Shown here piece by piece: positions 35,028-43,648 of a stretch of 64,000 nucleotides of DNA (within the stretch, counting starts at the first letter, position 1; every line of letters begins with the position of its first letter). Below the pieces are notes generated by a model. The model was not told the DNA's origin, searched no databases, and saw only the letters and a list, made by a program, of their open reading frames with translations. The stretch lies in contig NZ_CP081943.1 in NCBI RefSeq assembly GCF_020423045.1, positions 124,001 through 188,000 on the forward strand. Reading direction: 5' to 3'. The position numbers were made by a program, and so were the translations under genes. The DNA is from Pseudomonas sp. MM213 (lineage in GTDB: Bacteria; Pseudomonadota; Gammaproteobacteria; Pseudomonadales; Pseudomonadaceae).

Positions 35028-35767
35028 AGCGCTCCCCAGAACCGCTCTTCCTTGAACACCTCTAGCATCTCTAGCCTTTCAGCTAGCGTCGGCTCTGTTT
35101 CGTCGATGTGGTCGCGATCCCGATACAGCCAGTCATCTGGTAAAAGGGCCGTGATCGTACCCCAGTTCCGCATAGCTTCGCTAAGCATTTGCTGGCAGTC
35201 CTGACGAACGACAAGGTCTCTATAAAATGACCTACATTCACGGAAAACGTGCCCGCTCATAAATGCATCGCTATCAAACGTTCTGTCAAACGCGAGATTA
35301 TGATCAATGACATTTAACTCGCCCTGAGCATCCAAAATTAGGTTCACGTTTCCGCCGCGCTCCCCCAGGCAGCGATCCTCATTCCGTATCCACCAATCAA
35401 AGAGAAGAATCCTTCTCTTAAGATCCATAGGAGTGCGGTTGATATTGCTGAGAGTGAAATCAGATGCGTTTTCAACGGCGAGGGAAGCGAAAGCCAAGCC
35501 TCCGCCAAGATCGTCGACGTTCGGAATCGCACTGAACGCGATCAATTCGTCAGGGACATGCATCGAGCGCCAAGGAGGGATAGGTAGATTAAGAATCTTC
35601 CCCAGCTCGGCGCCAATCGCTTCAGAAACCAGGGCAAATCCGCCCGCTTTATCGAGCCCTTTCACGAAATAGGTAAGCCCATCATCACCGCGGACGATAA
35701 ACGGCTTGATGGAGTAACCCTGATGACTCTGCCTAACTATTTCAACGGCCGTAATGCTCTCAGGCAT
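35024..35767 (-). CDS. HipA-like kinase
   Basis: 247 residues. YFVKGLDKAG resembles a lysine-bearing nucleotide site; DWWIRNEDRCLGERGGNVNL and VIDHNLAFD match the catalytic and metal-binding loops of HipA-type protein kinases (N-E-D and D-H-N). Shorter than full HipA and without HipB, so it belongs to the HipA_2-like group. 32 bp after the repressor gene. Confidence 0.8.
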   Translation of the reverse strand: MPESITAVEIVRQSHQGYSIKPFIVRGDDGLTYFVKGLDKAGGFALVSEAIGAELGKILNLPIPPWRSMHVPDELIAFSAIPNVDDLGGGLAFASLAVENASDFTLSNINRTPMDLKRRILLFDWWIRNEDRCLGERGGNVNLILDAQGELNVIDHNLAFDRTFDSDAFMSGHVFRECRSFYRDLVVRQDCQQMLSEAMRNWGTITALLPDDWLYRDRDHIDETEPTLAERLEMLEVFKEERFWGAL

Positions 35768-35799
35768 TAGATGTCTTCCATGTCTTCACGCGCCAAATG

Positions 35800-36681
35800 T
35801 CAAACCAGGTGAGCATTCCAGACCAGCAGCACCCGTGCCTGGATGAAGGTTTCATCGGCCCTGATGGTTTGCGGCGGATGCCGTGGGTTATCTGAGAGCA
35901 TCGATATCTGCTCATCACCGATCCACTGGAGTCGTTTGATATACAGATGCCCCTCCCAGGAGAACATGTAGATCCCGTCGCCCGCGAACTCGCGAACGCT
36001 GACATCGACGAGGAGAGGGTCGCGGTGCTTAATCGTGGGCGCCATCGACTGACCCCACCCTGTCACCATCTTCAGGTGGAAGTGCTCTTTAAACTCCACG
36101 CCCATCTCGCGCAGGTGCTGGGGGCTGACGCGCACGTCCTGAAACATCTCGGGGTAGTCGTGCGGGATCTGCCCGCCGCCCATCGCCGCGCGGACATCGT
36201 AGTGGGCAATCCAAACTTCGTCGCCAACGGCGCCGGGGCGGTAGTAGTCCAGCTCAAGTACACCGCCACCTTCTTCAGCCTCTACGACGGCAATTAATCG
36301 TCGCCGAGCGTCCTCAGAAAGGCTTTTCCCACTGCGACTCAACATGTTTCGGAGAGCATCCGCAGCTGTCCCTTCCAAGGCTTCGCCAACTGCGTGCGCC
36401 TTGTTGACCGGGGCTCCAGTCATATTTCGAATTTCTTCGGCCAGGCGCGGACTGAATGCCTCGACCGGTTCTTGAATTAAGCGTGCCAGTACCGCTGCGA
36501 ATTGAGCGTTAAGCGGATTTATTCCCTTGAAATACAGGTTCACCGCAGCAGGCGTCATGCCCGCCGCGTCCGCGATCTTCTTTTGGCTGAGCTTTAGCTC
36601 GTTCTTCTTTGAGAGGAACAAGGCATGCGCGGCCTCGCACTCAGCCATCCGGTCTGGCGGCAAGATTCGTTTCTTCGTCAT
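35800..36681 (-). CDS. S24-family prophage repressor (CI-like)
   Basis: 293 residues. N-terminal helix-turn-helix LSQKKIADAAGMTPAAVNLY (31-50); C-terminal S24 peptidase with Ser212 in GQSMAP and Lys249 in YIKR; likely cleavage region RAAMGGG (164-170). RecA-stimulated self-cleavage would induce the prophage. ATG 36679-36681 is only eight bases from a TATACA -10, so the message is nearly leaderless. Confidence 0.93.
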   Translation of the reverse strand: MTKKRILPPDRMAECEAAHALFLSKKNELKLSQKKIADAAGMTPAAVNLYFKGINPLNAQFAAVLARLIQEPVEAFSPRLAEEIRNMTGAPVNKAHAVGEALEGTAADALRNMLSRSGKSLSEDARRRLIAVVEAEEGGGVLELDYYRPGAVGDEVWIAHYDVRAAMGGGQIPHDYPEMFQDVRVSPQHLREMGVEFKEHFHLKMVTGWGQSMAPTIKHRDPLLVDVSVREFAGDGIYMFSWEGHLYIKRLQWIGDEQISMLSDNPRHPPQTIRADETFIQARVLLVWNAHLV

Positions 36682-36689
36682 CGCGCGAA

Positions 36690-36757
36690 TGTATACCAAT
36701 GGTTAAAAATAAGAAGAAACCATCGGTATTGATTAAAAATTAACAGATGGTTAATAT
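36690..36757. promoter_or_regulatory. right operator region with PR and PRM
   Basis: Three operators: ATACCAATGGTTAA (36693-36706), GAAACCATCGGTAT (36716-36729) and ATTAACAGATGGTTAAT (36739-36755), matching the left operator. PR: TTGATT (36729-36734), 17 bp, TAATAT (36752-36757). Leftward TATACA (36690-36695) serves the repressor. Confidence 0.88.
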
Positions 36758-36786
36758 CGGCCTCATCTACAACCCGAGGCTTGATC

Positions 36787-36981
36787 ATGAATGAGACCCC
36801 CCTCGACAAGTTTGTTGCTGAAAAAGGGCAGTCCGAGGCGGCGAGGCTTCTTCGTGTGACCGCTCCGGCAATTCACAAAGCTTTGTCTGCCAAACGCGAC
36901 ATTCGTGTGCTGGAGCTACCTGATGGCACCTTCCAGGCAAAGGAACTTCGCCCATTTCCATCCCAAAAATCGGCTGCATAA
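36787..36981 (+). CDS. Cro-like repressor
   Basis: 64 residues. SEAARLLRVTAPAIHKAL is the Cro helix-turn-helix. GAGG seven bases before ATG 36787. Divergent from the S24 repressor, in the lambda arrangement; antagonises it at the operators, inferred. Confidence 0.85.
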   Translation: MNETPLDKFVAEKGQSEAARLLRVTAPAIHKALSAKRDIRVLELPDGTFQAKELRPFPSQKSAA

Positions 36982-37065
36982 CCATCTCCTTGTCGCTGAT
37001 CCGTTGAGCAAATGATTGCTGAACGCCGTCACCGAAACCACGGAAACAAAATTGAGGTTTTACGA

Positions 37066-37488
37066 ATGGAAGATTTCTTGAGGGCTTGCCACACCACCGT
37101 CAAGGAAAGCGGGGCAGAGGAACTGGCGGGGAAAATGTGCATGGCACACGTGAGCCTGCTTCAGCGCTCGAATCCAGACAACGCCGCGCATCACCTGACC
37201 ATTGAACATTTATACGGCGTGCTGCTTCACACCCAAGACATGCGCCCGTTGATGGCGCTCGCCGACCAATTCGGTTTCGACCTGGTGGCTCGCGAGAAGC
37301 CGGTCGCTAAGCCGCTGATGGTCGCGCTAGGTCATCTCTCCGCCGAGTGCGGCGACGTTGGCCGCTTGATCTTCGACGCCACTGCGGACAACCACATCAG
37401 TCAGCACGAAAAAGCCCAGGGCGAGAAAGCAATTCTTGAAGCTATCGACGCTCTGCAGATCCTGCGCGAATCGCTCAAGGCCGCCTGA
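37066..37488 (+). CDS. CII-like phage regulator
   Basis: 140 residues from ATG 37066 with GAGG eight bases upstream. Layout MEDFLRACHTTVKE...LAGKMCMAHVSLLQRSNPDN and HHLTIEHLYGVL fits the phage CII/CP76 regulatory family. Third gene from PR, as expected for a lysogeny activator. Terminator-like hairpin follows. Confidence 0.75.
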   Translation: MEDFLRACHTTVKESGAEELAGKMCMAHVSLLQRSNPDNAAHHLTIEHLYGVLLHTQDMRPLMALADQFGFDLVAREKPVAKPLMVALGHLSAECGDVGRLIFDATADNHISQHEKAQGEKAILEAIDALQILRESLKAA

Positions 37489-37506
37489 ATTACAGGCATA
37501 AAAAAA

Positions 37507-37526
37507 CCGCCTGGCAGGGCGGCTTC
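37507..37526 (+). terminator. weak terminator
   Basis: CCGCC/GGCGG stem followed by CTTCTTC, after the CII-like gene. Confidence 0.45.
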
Positions 37527-37558
37527 TTCAACAACTTGTAAAACACTGTGCGGCCATT

Positions 37559-37675
37559 ATGAACACGATCGTTACTCCCGGCAAGACCCGCTATGTCGTG
37601 ACACTTTTCGAGCAATCGCAAAAGGTGTCACGACTCAACGTCACAGTTGAATCTGAAACAGGGGATCAGCTGTGA
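37559..37675 (+). CDS. 38-residue ORF coupled to replication gene
   Basis: MNTIVTPGKTRYVVTLF..., ending GDQL. Its TGA overlaps the GTG of the next gene (GTGA), which argues for real translation; its own ribosome site is weak. Unknown function. Confidence 0.5.
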   Translation: MNTIVTPGKTRYVVTLFEQSQKVSRLNVTVESETGDQL

Positions 37676-38379
37676 GCACCATAATCATGAGCTTGTGCTG
37701 GCCGCTTCAGGGCATGAGCGGGCCACAAAAGGCAGTGCTGATCTCGTTGGCGGACAACGCAAACGATGAGGGCGTTTGCTGGCCATCCGTTGCGCGTATT
37801 GCGGAACGCACCTGCCTGGCTGAAAGGACTGTCCAGACCGCTATCAAATGGCTGGGTCAGGTTGGGCTTTTGTCTGTCCGTGAACGGATGGGCCGCTCGA
37901 CGATGTACACCTTAACCCCGGCAGCATATGCACCCCCGCAAGAGTCGCACCCCGCAGCAGATGCACCGTCACCCCCGCAGCTCACGACAGAAACCCCCGC
38001 AGCAGCCGCACCCAGAACCGTAATAGAACCATCAAGTGAACCGTCACCTCTTGTTGGCGATGAGCAACCGTCGAAGATTTCGAAGCCGAAGTGCCCAACC
38101 CAGGCAATCGTCGATTTGTTCAACTCGACGATTCCTGAGTTTCCTCGAGTCGTGATGTTGACCAAGGATCGGATCGCCAAGATCAACACCCGCTGGAATG
38201 AGAGCGACGTGCACCAGGATCTCGGCTTCTGGGCTGAGTATTTCGCCCAGGTGCGTTCGAGCAAGTTCCTGATGGGGGAGGTGGCCGCTGCTGGTGGCAG
38301 TCCTTTCCGTTGCAACTTCGACTGGCTGATCGCCCCGAGCAACTTCGTCAAGGTTGTGGAGGGCAATTACAATGCGTGA
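37672..38379 (+). CDS. phage replication initiator, helix-turn-helix
   Basis: 235 residues from GTG 37672. The N-terminal winged helix (ANDEGVCWPSVARIAERTCL...GLLSVRERMGRSTMY) is typical of phage O-like initiators; a Pro/Ala linker follows; the C-terminal part (LNVIDW-like FNSTIP...CNFDWLIAPSNF) resembles the helicase-loading region. It is directly upstream of dnaB with an 8-bp overlap. Confidence 0.85.
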   Translation: MSTIIMSLCWPLQGMSGPQKAVLISLADNANDEGVCWPSVARIAERTCLAERTVQTAIKWLGQVGLLSVRERMGRSTMYTLTPAAYAPPQESHPAADAPSPPQLTTETPAAAAPRTVIEPSSEPSPLVGDEQPSKISKPKCPTQAIVDLFNSTIPEFPRVVMLTKDRIAKINTRWNESDVHQDLGFWAEYFAQVRSSKFLMGEVAAAGGSPFRCNFDWLIAPSNFVKVVEGNYNA

Positions 38380-39751
38380 CCCCTACAACATCGAGGCCGA
38401 GCACGGCCTGCTGGGCGCGATGATGCAGCGCCCTGAACTGATCGACTCCCTGAGCGATGACCTGTCCGCCGAATCGTTCCACTTCCCGGAAAACGCCGAG
38501 GTATACCGGGGGATCATGGCGGTCCGCTCGGCCGGCAAGTCCGTCGACTTCCTCACGGTGGGGGACCACGTTGGCGTCTTGCCGGATGGCTCTCCGGCTT
38601 TTGCCTACTGCGCCGAAATCGTCAACGGTACGCCCAGTGTCGCCAACGCCAAGACTTACGCCGTCATCGTGCGAGAGCGAGCCGTCGAGCGAGCTCTGTA
38701 CGACCTCGGCGGCCAGGCCATGGAGATCGCGCACAGCGAGCAAGATCTTCAGACGAAAATCGCCGCCGTTCAAGCCGCTGCTATGGCCATCGATTGTGGT
38801 TCCGGTGATGACGACATCGTCAAAGTGGGTGATGTGCTGCTCGATCAGCTGGAGGTGTGGCAGGAGCGCCATGATCGACATGCCCGCGGCGAAACACTGA
38901 TCGGTCTGTCGACCGGCCTGCGCGATCTGGACGAGAAGATAGGCGGCCTGCAACCGGACCACCTGTACATCGTGGCCGGGCGTCCCGCCATGGGCAAAAC
39001 CACGCTGGCCATGGGCTTTGTCATCGATGCGGCCGTGCGCCAAAGCAAGTCCTCATTGGTCATCAGTCTGGAGATGAACAAGGGCCAATTGCTGGACCGG
39101 GCCGTGGCGTCCGAGGGGCGTATTCCGCTCACCATGGTGAAGAACGGCACGGCATGCCAGAGCCACGGCACAGAACTCGCGGCAGCGGCCGGAGTGCTGC
39201 GCCGCGCTCCGCTGTACATCGCCGACCGCGCCGGCTCGTCGATTGGGCGCATTCGCTCATTGGCTCGCCGCCACAAGCTGCGTTACGGCCTCGACCTGCT
39301 GATGATCGACTACCTGCAACTGCTGGAAGGCGAGGGCGGCAACCGCACCGAAGAGGTCAGCAGCATCAGTCGCGGTTGCAAGCTGCTCGCCAAGGAACTG
39401 GGTATTCCCGTCGTGCTGCTGAGCCAGCTCTCGCGCAAATGCGAAGAGCGCCCGAACAAGCGCCCAATCCCCTCAGATTTGAGGGAGTCGGGCGCCATCG
39501 AGCAGGACGCCGACGTGATCTTGTTCGTGTACCGCGACGAGGTCTATCACGAAAACACCGAAGCCAAGGGCATTGCCGAAATCATCATTGGCAAGGGCCG
39601 CGACATCGAGATGGGCACCATCCGCACGGCCTTCCTTGGCCAGTACAACCGTTTTGAAAACCTTGCTGCCGGGTGGAAGCCGGAGGCTGTCGAGCCACCG
39701 GCAAAGGTCACCAGCCTAGCCAACCGTTACCGTCAAAAGGAAACATTCTGA
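38372..39751 (+). CDS. dnaB: replicative DNA helicase (DnaB-like)
   Basis: 459 residues. N-terminal DnaB domain (AEHGLLGAMMQRPELID), C-terminal RecA-type core with Walker A GRPAMGKTT (203-211), Walker B LLMIDYLQLL and the GKGRDIEMGT arm. Starts at ATG 38372 inside the initiator. Loads on phage origin. Confidence 0.95.
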   Translation: MRDPYNIEAEHGLLGAMMQRPELIDSLSDDLSAESFHFPENAEVYRGIMAVRSAGKSVDFLTVGDHVGVLPDGSPAFAYCAEIVNGTPSVANAKTYAVIVRERAVERALYDLGGQAMEIAHSEQDLQTKIAAVQAAAMAIDCGSGDDDIVKVGDVLLDQLEVWQERHDRHARGETLIGLSTGLRDLDEKIGGLQPDHLYIVAGRPAMGKTTLAMGFVIDAAVRQSKSSLVISLEMNKGQLLDRAVASEGRIPLTMVKNGTACQSHGTELAAAAGVLRRAPLYIADRAGSSIGRIRSLARRHKLRYGLDLLMIDYLQLLEGEGGNRTEEVSSISRGCKLLAKELGIPVVLLSQLSRKCEERPNKRPIPSDLRESGAIEQDADVILFVYRDEVYHENTEAKGIAEIIIGKGRDIEMGTIRTAFLGQYNRFENLAAGWKPEAVEPPAKVTSLANRYRQKETF

Positions 39752-39960
39752 TGGACTCCAAGCGACTTGCTGTTCCCGAGCCTTCCACCTACCGCTTCGC
39801 GGTTTTCTGCTGCTCTTTCAAAATGGATTTGAGCAGCACGCCAGACCATGCCTTGGCGCTGTTCGCCGACGAGGCCATGGCCAAGCGGTATGGAGCGTGG
39901 ATGTGGCCTACAACGTTCGAGGTGGTTGACCGTCTCGCCCAGCCGGAGGCGACCGATTGA
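39751..39960 (+). CDS. hypothetical small protein
   Basis: 69 residues. TGATG junction with dnaB. No motif recognised; Trp/Ala rich (FADEAMAKRYGAWMWPT). Coupled in the replication unit. Confidence 0.6.
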   Translation: MDSKRLAVPEPSTYRFAVFCCSFKMDLSSTPDHALALFADEAMAKRYGAWMWPTTFEVVDRLAQPEATD

Positions 39961-41252
39961 GCGCTCTGATCAAGACCCTGACCGTGAAGCTGTCCGACAC
40001 CGAAATTCAGCGCAATGCCAAGCTTGAGCATGTGCGCGACCTGCGTGATGCCAGTCACCCGGCGTTGCACTTCCGTTATGCGAAGAACCGTGCGCGCGGG
40101 TCTTGGTACCTGTTGAACAAACGCCAGTGGCACCGCATCGGTGGCTTTCCTGATCTGTCCACCAAGCAAGTCGTCGCGGCCTTGCCGGCGGTGCGCCTGC
40201 GAGTGGCGGCCGATGGCGCTGCCAGTGTGTCGGGTTGGGTCACTGTCGGCGAACTGCTCGACTGGTTTGGCGATCGCATGGCCCGTTCCCGCGCGCTCTC
40301 GGCCAAGCGCCGCTCAGCCGGCAAGTCGGCCATCAGTTGCCAGCTCAAGCCGCGCCTGGATGATCTGCTGATTCGCGACGTGAATGCCCAGACCCTGGAC
40401 AAGCTGCTGATGTGGCCGGCGCAGGAACAGTTGTCGCTGTCCTACGTCCAGCAGTTGTACCGCCTGCTCGCAGTGGCCTTCCGGCAGGCCCGCAAATTGG
40501 ACCTGATCCCGGCCAACCCGATGGCCGAGCTCAAGTTCATCCACTTCACCACGGCGCGCATCCTGCCCAAGCCCGCCCGCCTGCGCGATGTCCAGCTGCC
40601 CGAGCTGGTGAGGCAGCTCACCGAGCGGTTCGAGAGTACGCCCGGTGACGCCATGCTGGCCCTGATGATGCTGTGCCACGGCACGCGGATCGGCGAAACC
40701 CGTCAGTCCCGCTGGGCTGACATTGCGCTGCCTGAGCGTGAGTGGTTTCTGCCGGCCGAGCACACCAAGAGTAAGACCGAGCTGCGGGTGCCGCTAACTG
40801 ACCAGGTCTGCGCGTTGCTGCGCCGGTACCGTGATTGCCAGGCCGCCCAAGGGTACGAAGGCCCCTTCCTGTTCCCGTCCCGCCGAGGCAAAGCACTGAG
40901 CGATAACCAAGCCAGTGCGGTGTTCACTCGGCTGGGGCAGGGCGCCTGGACCAGTCACGACCTGCGCAAGGTGGCGCGCACCGCGTGGACGGACCTCGGG
41001 GTCGACGGCCACATCGGCGAGATGCTGTTGAACCACTCGCTGGGCAAGATCGCTTCGACCTACATCAATACCCAGGCCAAAGAGCAGCGTTGTCTGGCGT
41101 TGGTGAAGTGGCACAACTGGTTAGATGAGCGCGGCTTCAAGGCGATCCATCAGCAGACAGGCGCTAGATATGAAGAATCGCAAAACCTCGTAGACGCCTT
41201 GAATAGCGCGGCATGCGAGTCCATTCCGCAATTTGTTAAGGGCGAGGTTTAA
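39957..41252 (+). CDS. second tyrosine recombinase
   Basis: 431 residues from TTG 39957, overlapping the previous stop. An arm-like N-terminal domain is followed by a full catalytic set: Arg in GTRIGETR, Lys in HTKSKTELRVP, SHDLRK, a His in LLNHSLGKIASTYIN and Tyr just after it. It is distinct from Int at 23061. Genes like this occur in the replication block of Pseudomonas phages; its target is unknown (excision, dimer resolution or a conversion switch). Confidence 0.88.
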   Translation: MSALIKTLTVKLSDTEIQRNAKLEHVRDLRDASHPALHFRYAKNRARGSWYLLNKRQWHRIGGFPDLSTKQVVAALPAVRLRVAADGAASVSGWVTVGELLDWFGDRMARSRALSAKRRSAGKSAISCQLKPRLDDLLIRDVNAQTLDKLLMWPAQEQLSLSYVQQLYRLLAVAFRQARKLDLIPANPMAELKFIHFTTARILPKPARLRDVQLPELVRQLTERFESTPGDAMLALMMLCHGTRIGETRQSRWADIALPEREWFLPAEHTKSKTELRVPLTDQVCALLRRYRDCQAAQGYEGPFLFPSRRGKALSDNQASAVFTRLGQGAWTSHDLRKVARTAWTDLGVDGHIGEMLLNHSLGKIASTYINTQAKEQRCLALVKWHNWLDERGFKAIHQQTGARYEESQNLVDALNSAACESIPQFVKGEV

Positions 41253-41254
41253 AA

Positions 41255-41557
41255 ATGATGAAAAAGCAGCATGGCCCCGCCTTAGTGCGCAATTTGATCC
41301 CGATGACCGAGTGCCCGTCATGTGCCGGGAAGGGGTTGATAAAGGGGCTGCTACACGAGCTCGATTGCATCGGCTGTCACTCGTCCGGGTTTGTCCATGC
41401 CCAAACCCTGGAGCCACTGCTGATCGAAGACCTGGTGGTCCAGCTCGGGCGGAGGGTTCGCCACTTGACCCTCTCGCCGGCCATTGGCAGTGAGACGTGC
41501 AGCTATCAGGAAAGTAATCGCCGCGGTCCGGGCGGCTCATCGTTCAAGGGGGATTGA
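41255..41557 (+). CDS. zinc-finger phage protein
   Basis: 100 residues. CPSCAGKG (21-28 area) and CIGCHSSG form a DnaJ-like CXXCXGXG pair. Probably a DNA/RNA-binding regulator; an antiterminator accessory is a guess from position. Ends four bases before the next gene. Confidence 0.65.
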   Translation: MMKKQHGPALVRNLIPMTECPSCAGKGLIKGLLHELDCIGCHSSGFVHAQTLEPLLIEDLVVQLGRRVRHLTLSPAIGSETCSYQESNRRGPGGSSFKGD

Positions 41558-41560
41558 GGC

Positions 41561-42124
41561 ATGGGCATATATAAAGACGTGATGGGCACCCTGGTGCGCG
41601 TGCTGGCCGCCGACAACATTGACAACAGCACGAAGCAGTCCTGGCAGAAGCTGATCGATGCTGATCTGCGCCAGGGTGGCACCGGCAGCTCGCTCTCGGT
41701 TCGTGACAAGTTCGATTACGACTGCTGCCTCTATGCACTCTTGCATTGCCAGCTTGATTCGGCTCAGTGGGACGTACTGGTCGCGAAGTACTCGACGCAC
41801 AAGGCTAACAAGGTCGCCGCCATCGGCCGCCTCGTGGCTCGCACGACTTCCCCAGCTCCGCAACTGTTCATCTATAAGGCGCTGACCGCCTGGGCTATTC
41901 CGAAGCTGAAAGGCATCCAAACCGGCAAGCGTTCCACTGACATGATCGTGTTGCCCGCTGAGTTCTACGACATGAACAGCTGGGACACGGAAGGAAAACC
42001 CGAGTCAACACGGCGACGTTGGAAAACCGGTATCGCCAAGCGTCTGGAGTCGCTGGAAGAGGCCGCAGTGATCCATGCAACCGAGATTTTCGACCGGGAA
42101 GAGATCTTTATTGACGCCGCTTGA
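41561..42124 (+). CDS. late regulator candidate (antiterminator position)
   Basis: 187 residues. Helical, with VRDKFDYDCCLYALLHCQL and a basic TRRRWKTGIAKRLESLEEAA stretch. It is the last gene before a terminator and the late block, the place of Q-like antiterminators. I cannot assign a family with confidence. ATG 41561. Confidence 0.6.
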   Translation: MGIYKDVMGTLVRVLAADNIDNSTKQSWQKLIDADLRQGGTGSSLSVRDKFDYDCCLYALLHCQLDSAQWDVLVAKYSTHKANKVAAIGRLVARTTSPAPQLFIYKALTAWAIPKLKGIQTGKRSTDMIVLPAEFYDMNSWDTEGKPESTRRRWKTGIAKRLESLEEAAVIHATEIFDREEIFIDAA

Positions 42125-42194
42125 CGTAGTGGCGGAATGATCATAAATTAGCCCCATCATGTCGATCTTGCGCGTCATGAGAGACGACACATAA

Positions 42195-42219
42195 AGCCCA
42201 GTCAATAGCTGGGCTTTTT
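42195..42219 (+). terminator. terminator
   Basis: AGCCCAG/CTGGGCT stem, loop TCAATAG, then TTTTTG. Confidence 0.88.
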
Positions 42220-42313
42220 GCTTCCTATTCCAAGGCATCACAATCGGGTGGGGCTTTTTCTTTGTGGAAAACTATGCCTAAGATCGAGCTCGACTAATGG
42301 CACGGAGCCAGTT

Positions 42314-42811
42314 ATGAGCGATGTTCTTTCAAGCGAAAATTCTGAAGAAGCAGAAGCCGCAGTCCCATCAGACTCTGATTTTTTCAACGATGCGACTTCT
42401 GTAAAGCAGCAGTGGGAAGGAAGGCAGACAGACTGGCTTTTACAGTGGTTATGTAAATTTGTGAACAGTAACTCGCTTGAGATAGGAGTTACTTTGACTC
42501 TCGGCGGGAGTTTCGTAACCGGCACCCTAATTTCTCATCAGAAATATTTTGAACAGTTGTCGAGCGACTTTTCAAATCCGTTTGCGGGCTCGGGCGAAGA
42601 AGCGCAAGAGCAGATTCGTTCTCTAATCCTTGGCTTCAATCCGCCGGTAATAGCCGGCGAGGAAAGTCCGCCTGTTCAATATGTTCACTTGAAGAATGCT
42701 CATATGTACATGGGGGCTAATGACCGTTTGCCTACAAACGGAGCGCTCTGGCGAGGTAAAATTTCGGCAGTTGATGGCTTCATCCTCGGTTCTTTGGGTA
42801 AAGCCAAGTAA
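42314..42811 (+). CDS. GvpU-like protein (cargo)
   Basis: 165 residues from ATG 42314 (GGAG upstream). LEIGVTLTLGGSFVTGTLIS and KYFEQLSSDF resemble GvpU, a gas-vesicle accessory family. No gas-vesicle genes are nearby, so the function may differ. Flanked by terminators on both sides, which is typical of a moron gene. Confidence 0.55.
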   Translation: MSDVLSSENSEEAEAAVPSDSDFFNDATSVKQQWEGRQTDWLLQWLCKFVNSNSLEIGVTLTLGGSFVTGTLISHQKYFEQLSSDFSNPFAGSGEEAQEQIRSLILGFNPPVIAGEESPPVQYVHLKNAHMYMGANDRLPTNGALWRGKISAVDGFILGSLGKAK

Positions 42812-42858
42812 TCAATCTCACGCGCACCATCAACTCTTAGAAATAATGCAAATCAATG

Positions 42859-42885
42859 AGCCCGGCCACTGTGCCGGGCTTTTTC
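42859..42885 (+). terminator. terminator
   Basis: AGCCCGGC/GCCGGGCT stem then TTTTTCG. Confidence 0.9.
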
Positions 42886-42979
42886 GTTTTCGGCTCCACC
42901 ACACCCATTGCTCCGAGCTGGGAGTGCAGTTGGAGCCGAACCTATCAACGACACCACCAGGCCTCGGCCGGGAGTGCCC

Positions 42980-43381
42980 ATGAGAGTCACCAATATGTCC
43001 GAACCCGGGCCACTCACCGCCGCTGGCGGTATCGCGCTGTACAAGTTGGGCGCCTTTGGCTTCATTGCCGTGCTCGCCGCAGTTGTCGTAATGGCGATGA
43101 CACTCCCGAAAACGGTGCGTGAGTTCTGCGTCGCGATGATCAGCACCACGGTCTCCAGCATTTGCGGTGGTGCCTTCGTCGTGCGCTGGTTGGGTATTGG
43201 CGACTGGGCAAACGACGATGTGGGACTTATTGCTATCGGCGGTTTGATCTTTGTGTGTGGCTTGCCGGCATGGGTCTTTGTCCGTGCCTGGTTCAAGTGG
43301 GCTGAGGCAAGGCGAGACAAGGATTTGGGGCAGCTTATGCGGGACGTGGCTGATCTACGTAAAGATCTGAAGGGGCAATAA
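42980..43381 (+). CDS. putative holin
   Basis: 133 residues. Three hydrophobic segments (about 25-42, 54-70 and 82-102), then a charged C-terminal helix (ARRDKDLGQLMRDVADLRKD). GGAG five bases before ATG 42980. Small size, membrane topology and position fit a holin. Confidence 0.7.
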   Translation: MRVTNMSEPGPLTAAGGIALYKLGAFGFIAVLAAVVVMAMTLPKTVREFCVAMISTTVSSICGGAFVVRWLGIGDWANDDVGLIAIGGLIFVCGLPAWVFVRAWFKWAEARRDKDLGQLMRDVADLRKDLKGQ

Positions 43382-43408
43382 GTCGTCGAGGAAGTGCGCA
43401 CACCAAAC

Positions 43409-43429
43409 CCGGCCCTTGTGCCGGTTTTT
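43409..43429 (+). terminator. terminator-like hairpin before 43451
   Basis: CCGGC/GCCGG stem then TTTTTG. Confidence 0.6.
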
Positions 43430-43450
43430 GCATTTAAGGGAGTAACACTT

Positions 43451-43648
43451 ATGAGCGGCATTAACAGCCAATGCGTTGATTTGAATTGCGATGATCTTCG
43501 AATGATAGAAAGCATGTTTTGCGCGGCATGGCCTGATTTGGTTCGTCAGACACCGGCGAGCGAGTTAAAGGCGGCGACAGAGATGACTGTCGCCGCGCTC
43601 GTTACCGGCGTTACTGCTTTGCGTCAATTGAGCGGTAGTACTCTGTGA
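43451..43648 (+). CDS. hypothetical small protein
   Basis: 65 residues. AAGGGAG precedes ATG 43451. Helical, with no recognised family. Its last 38 bp overlap the minus-strand gene at 43611-43802. Confidence 0.6.
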   Translation: MSGINSQCVDLNCDDLRMIESMFCAAWPDLVRQTPASELKAATEMTVAALVTGVTALRQLSGSTL

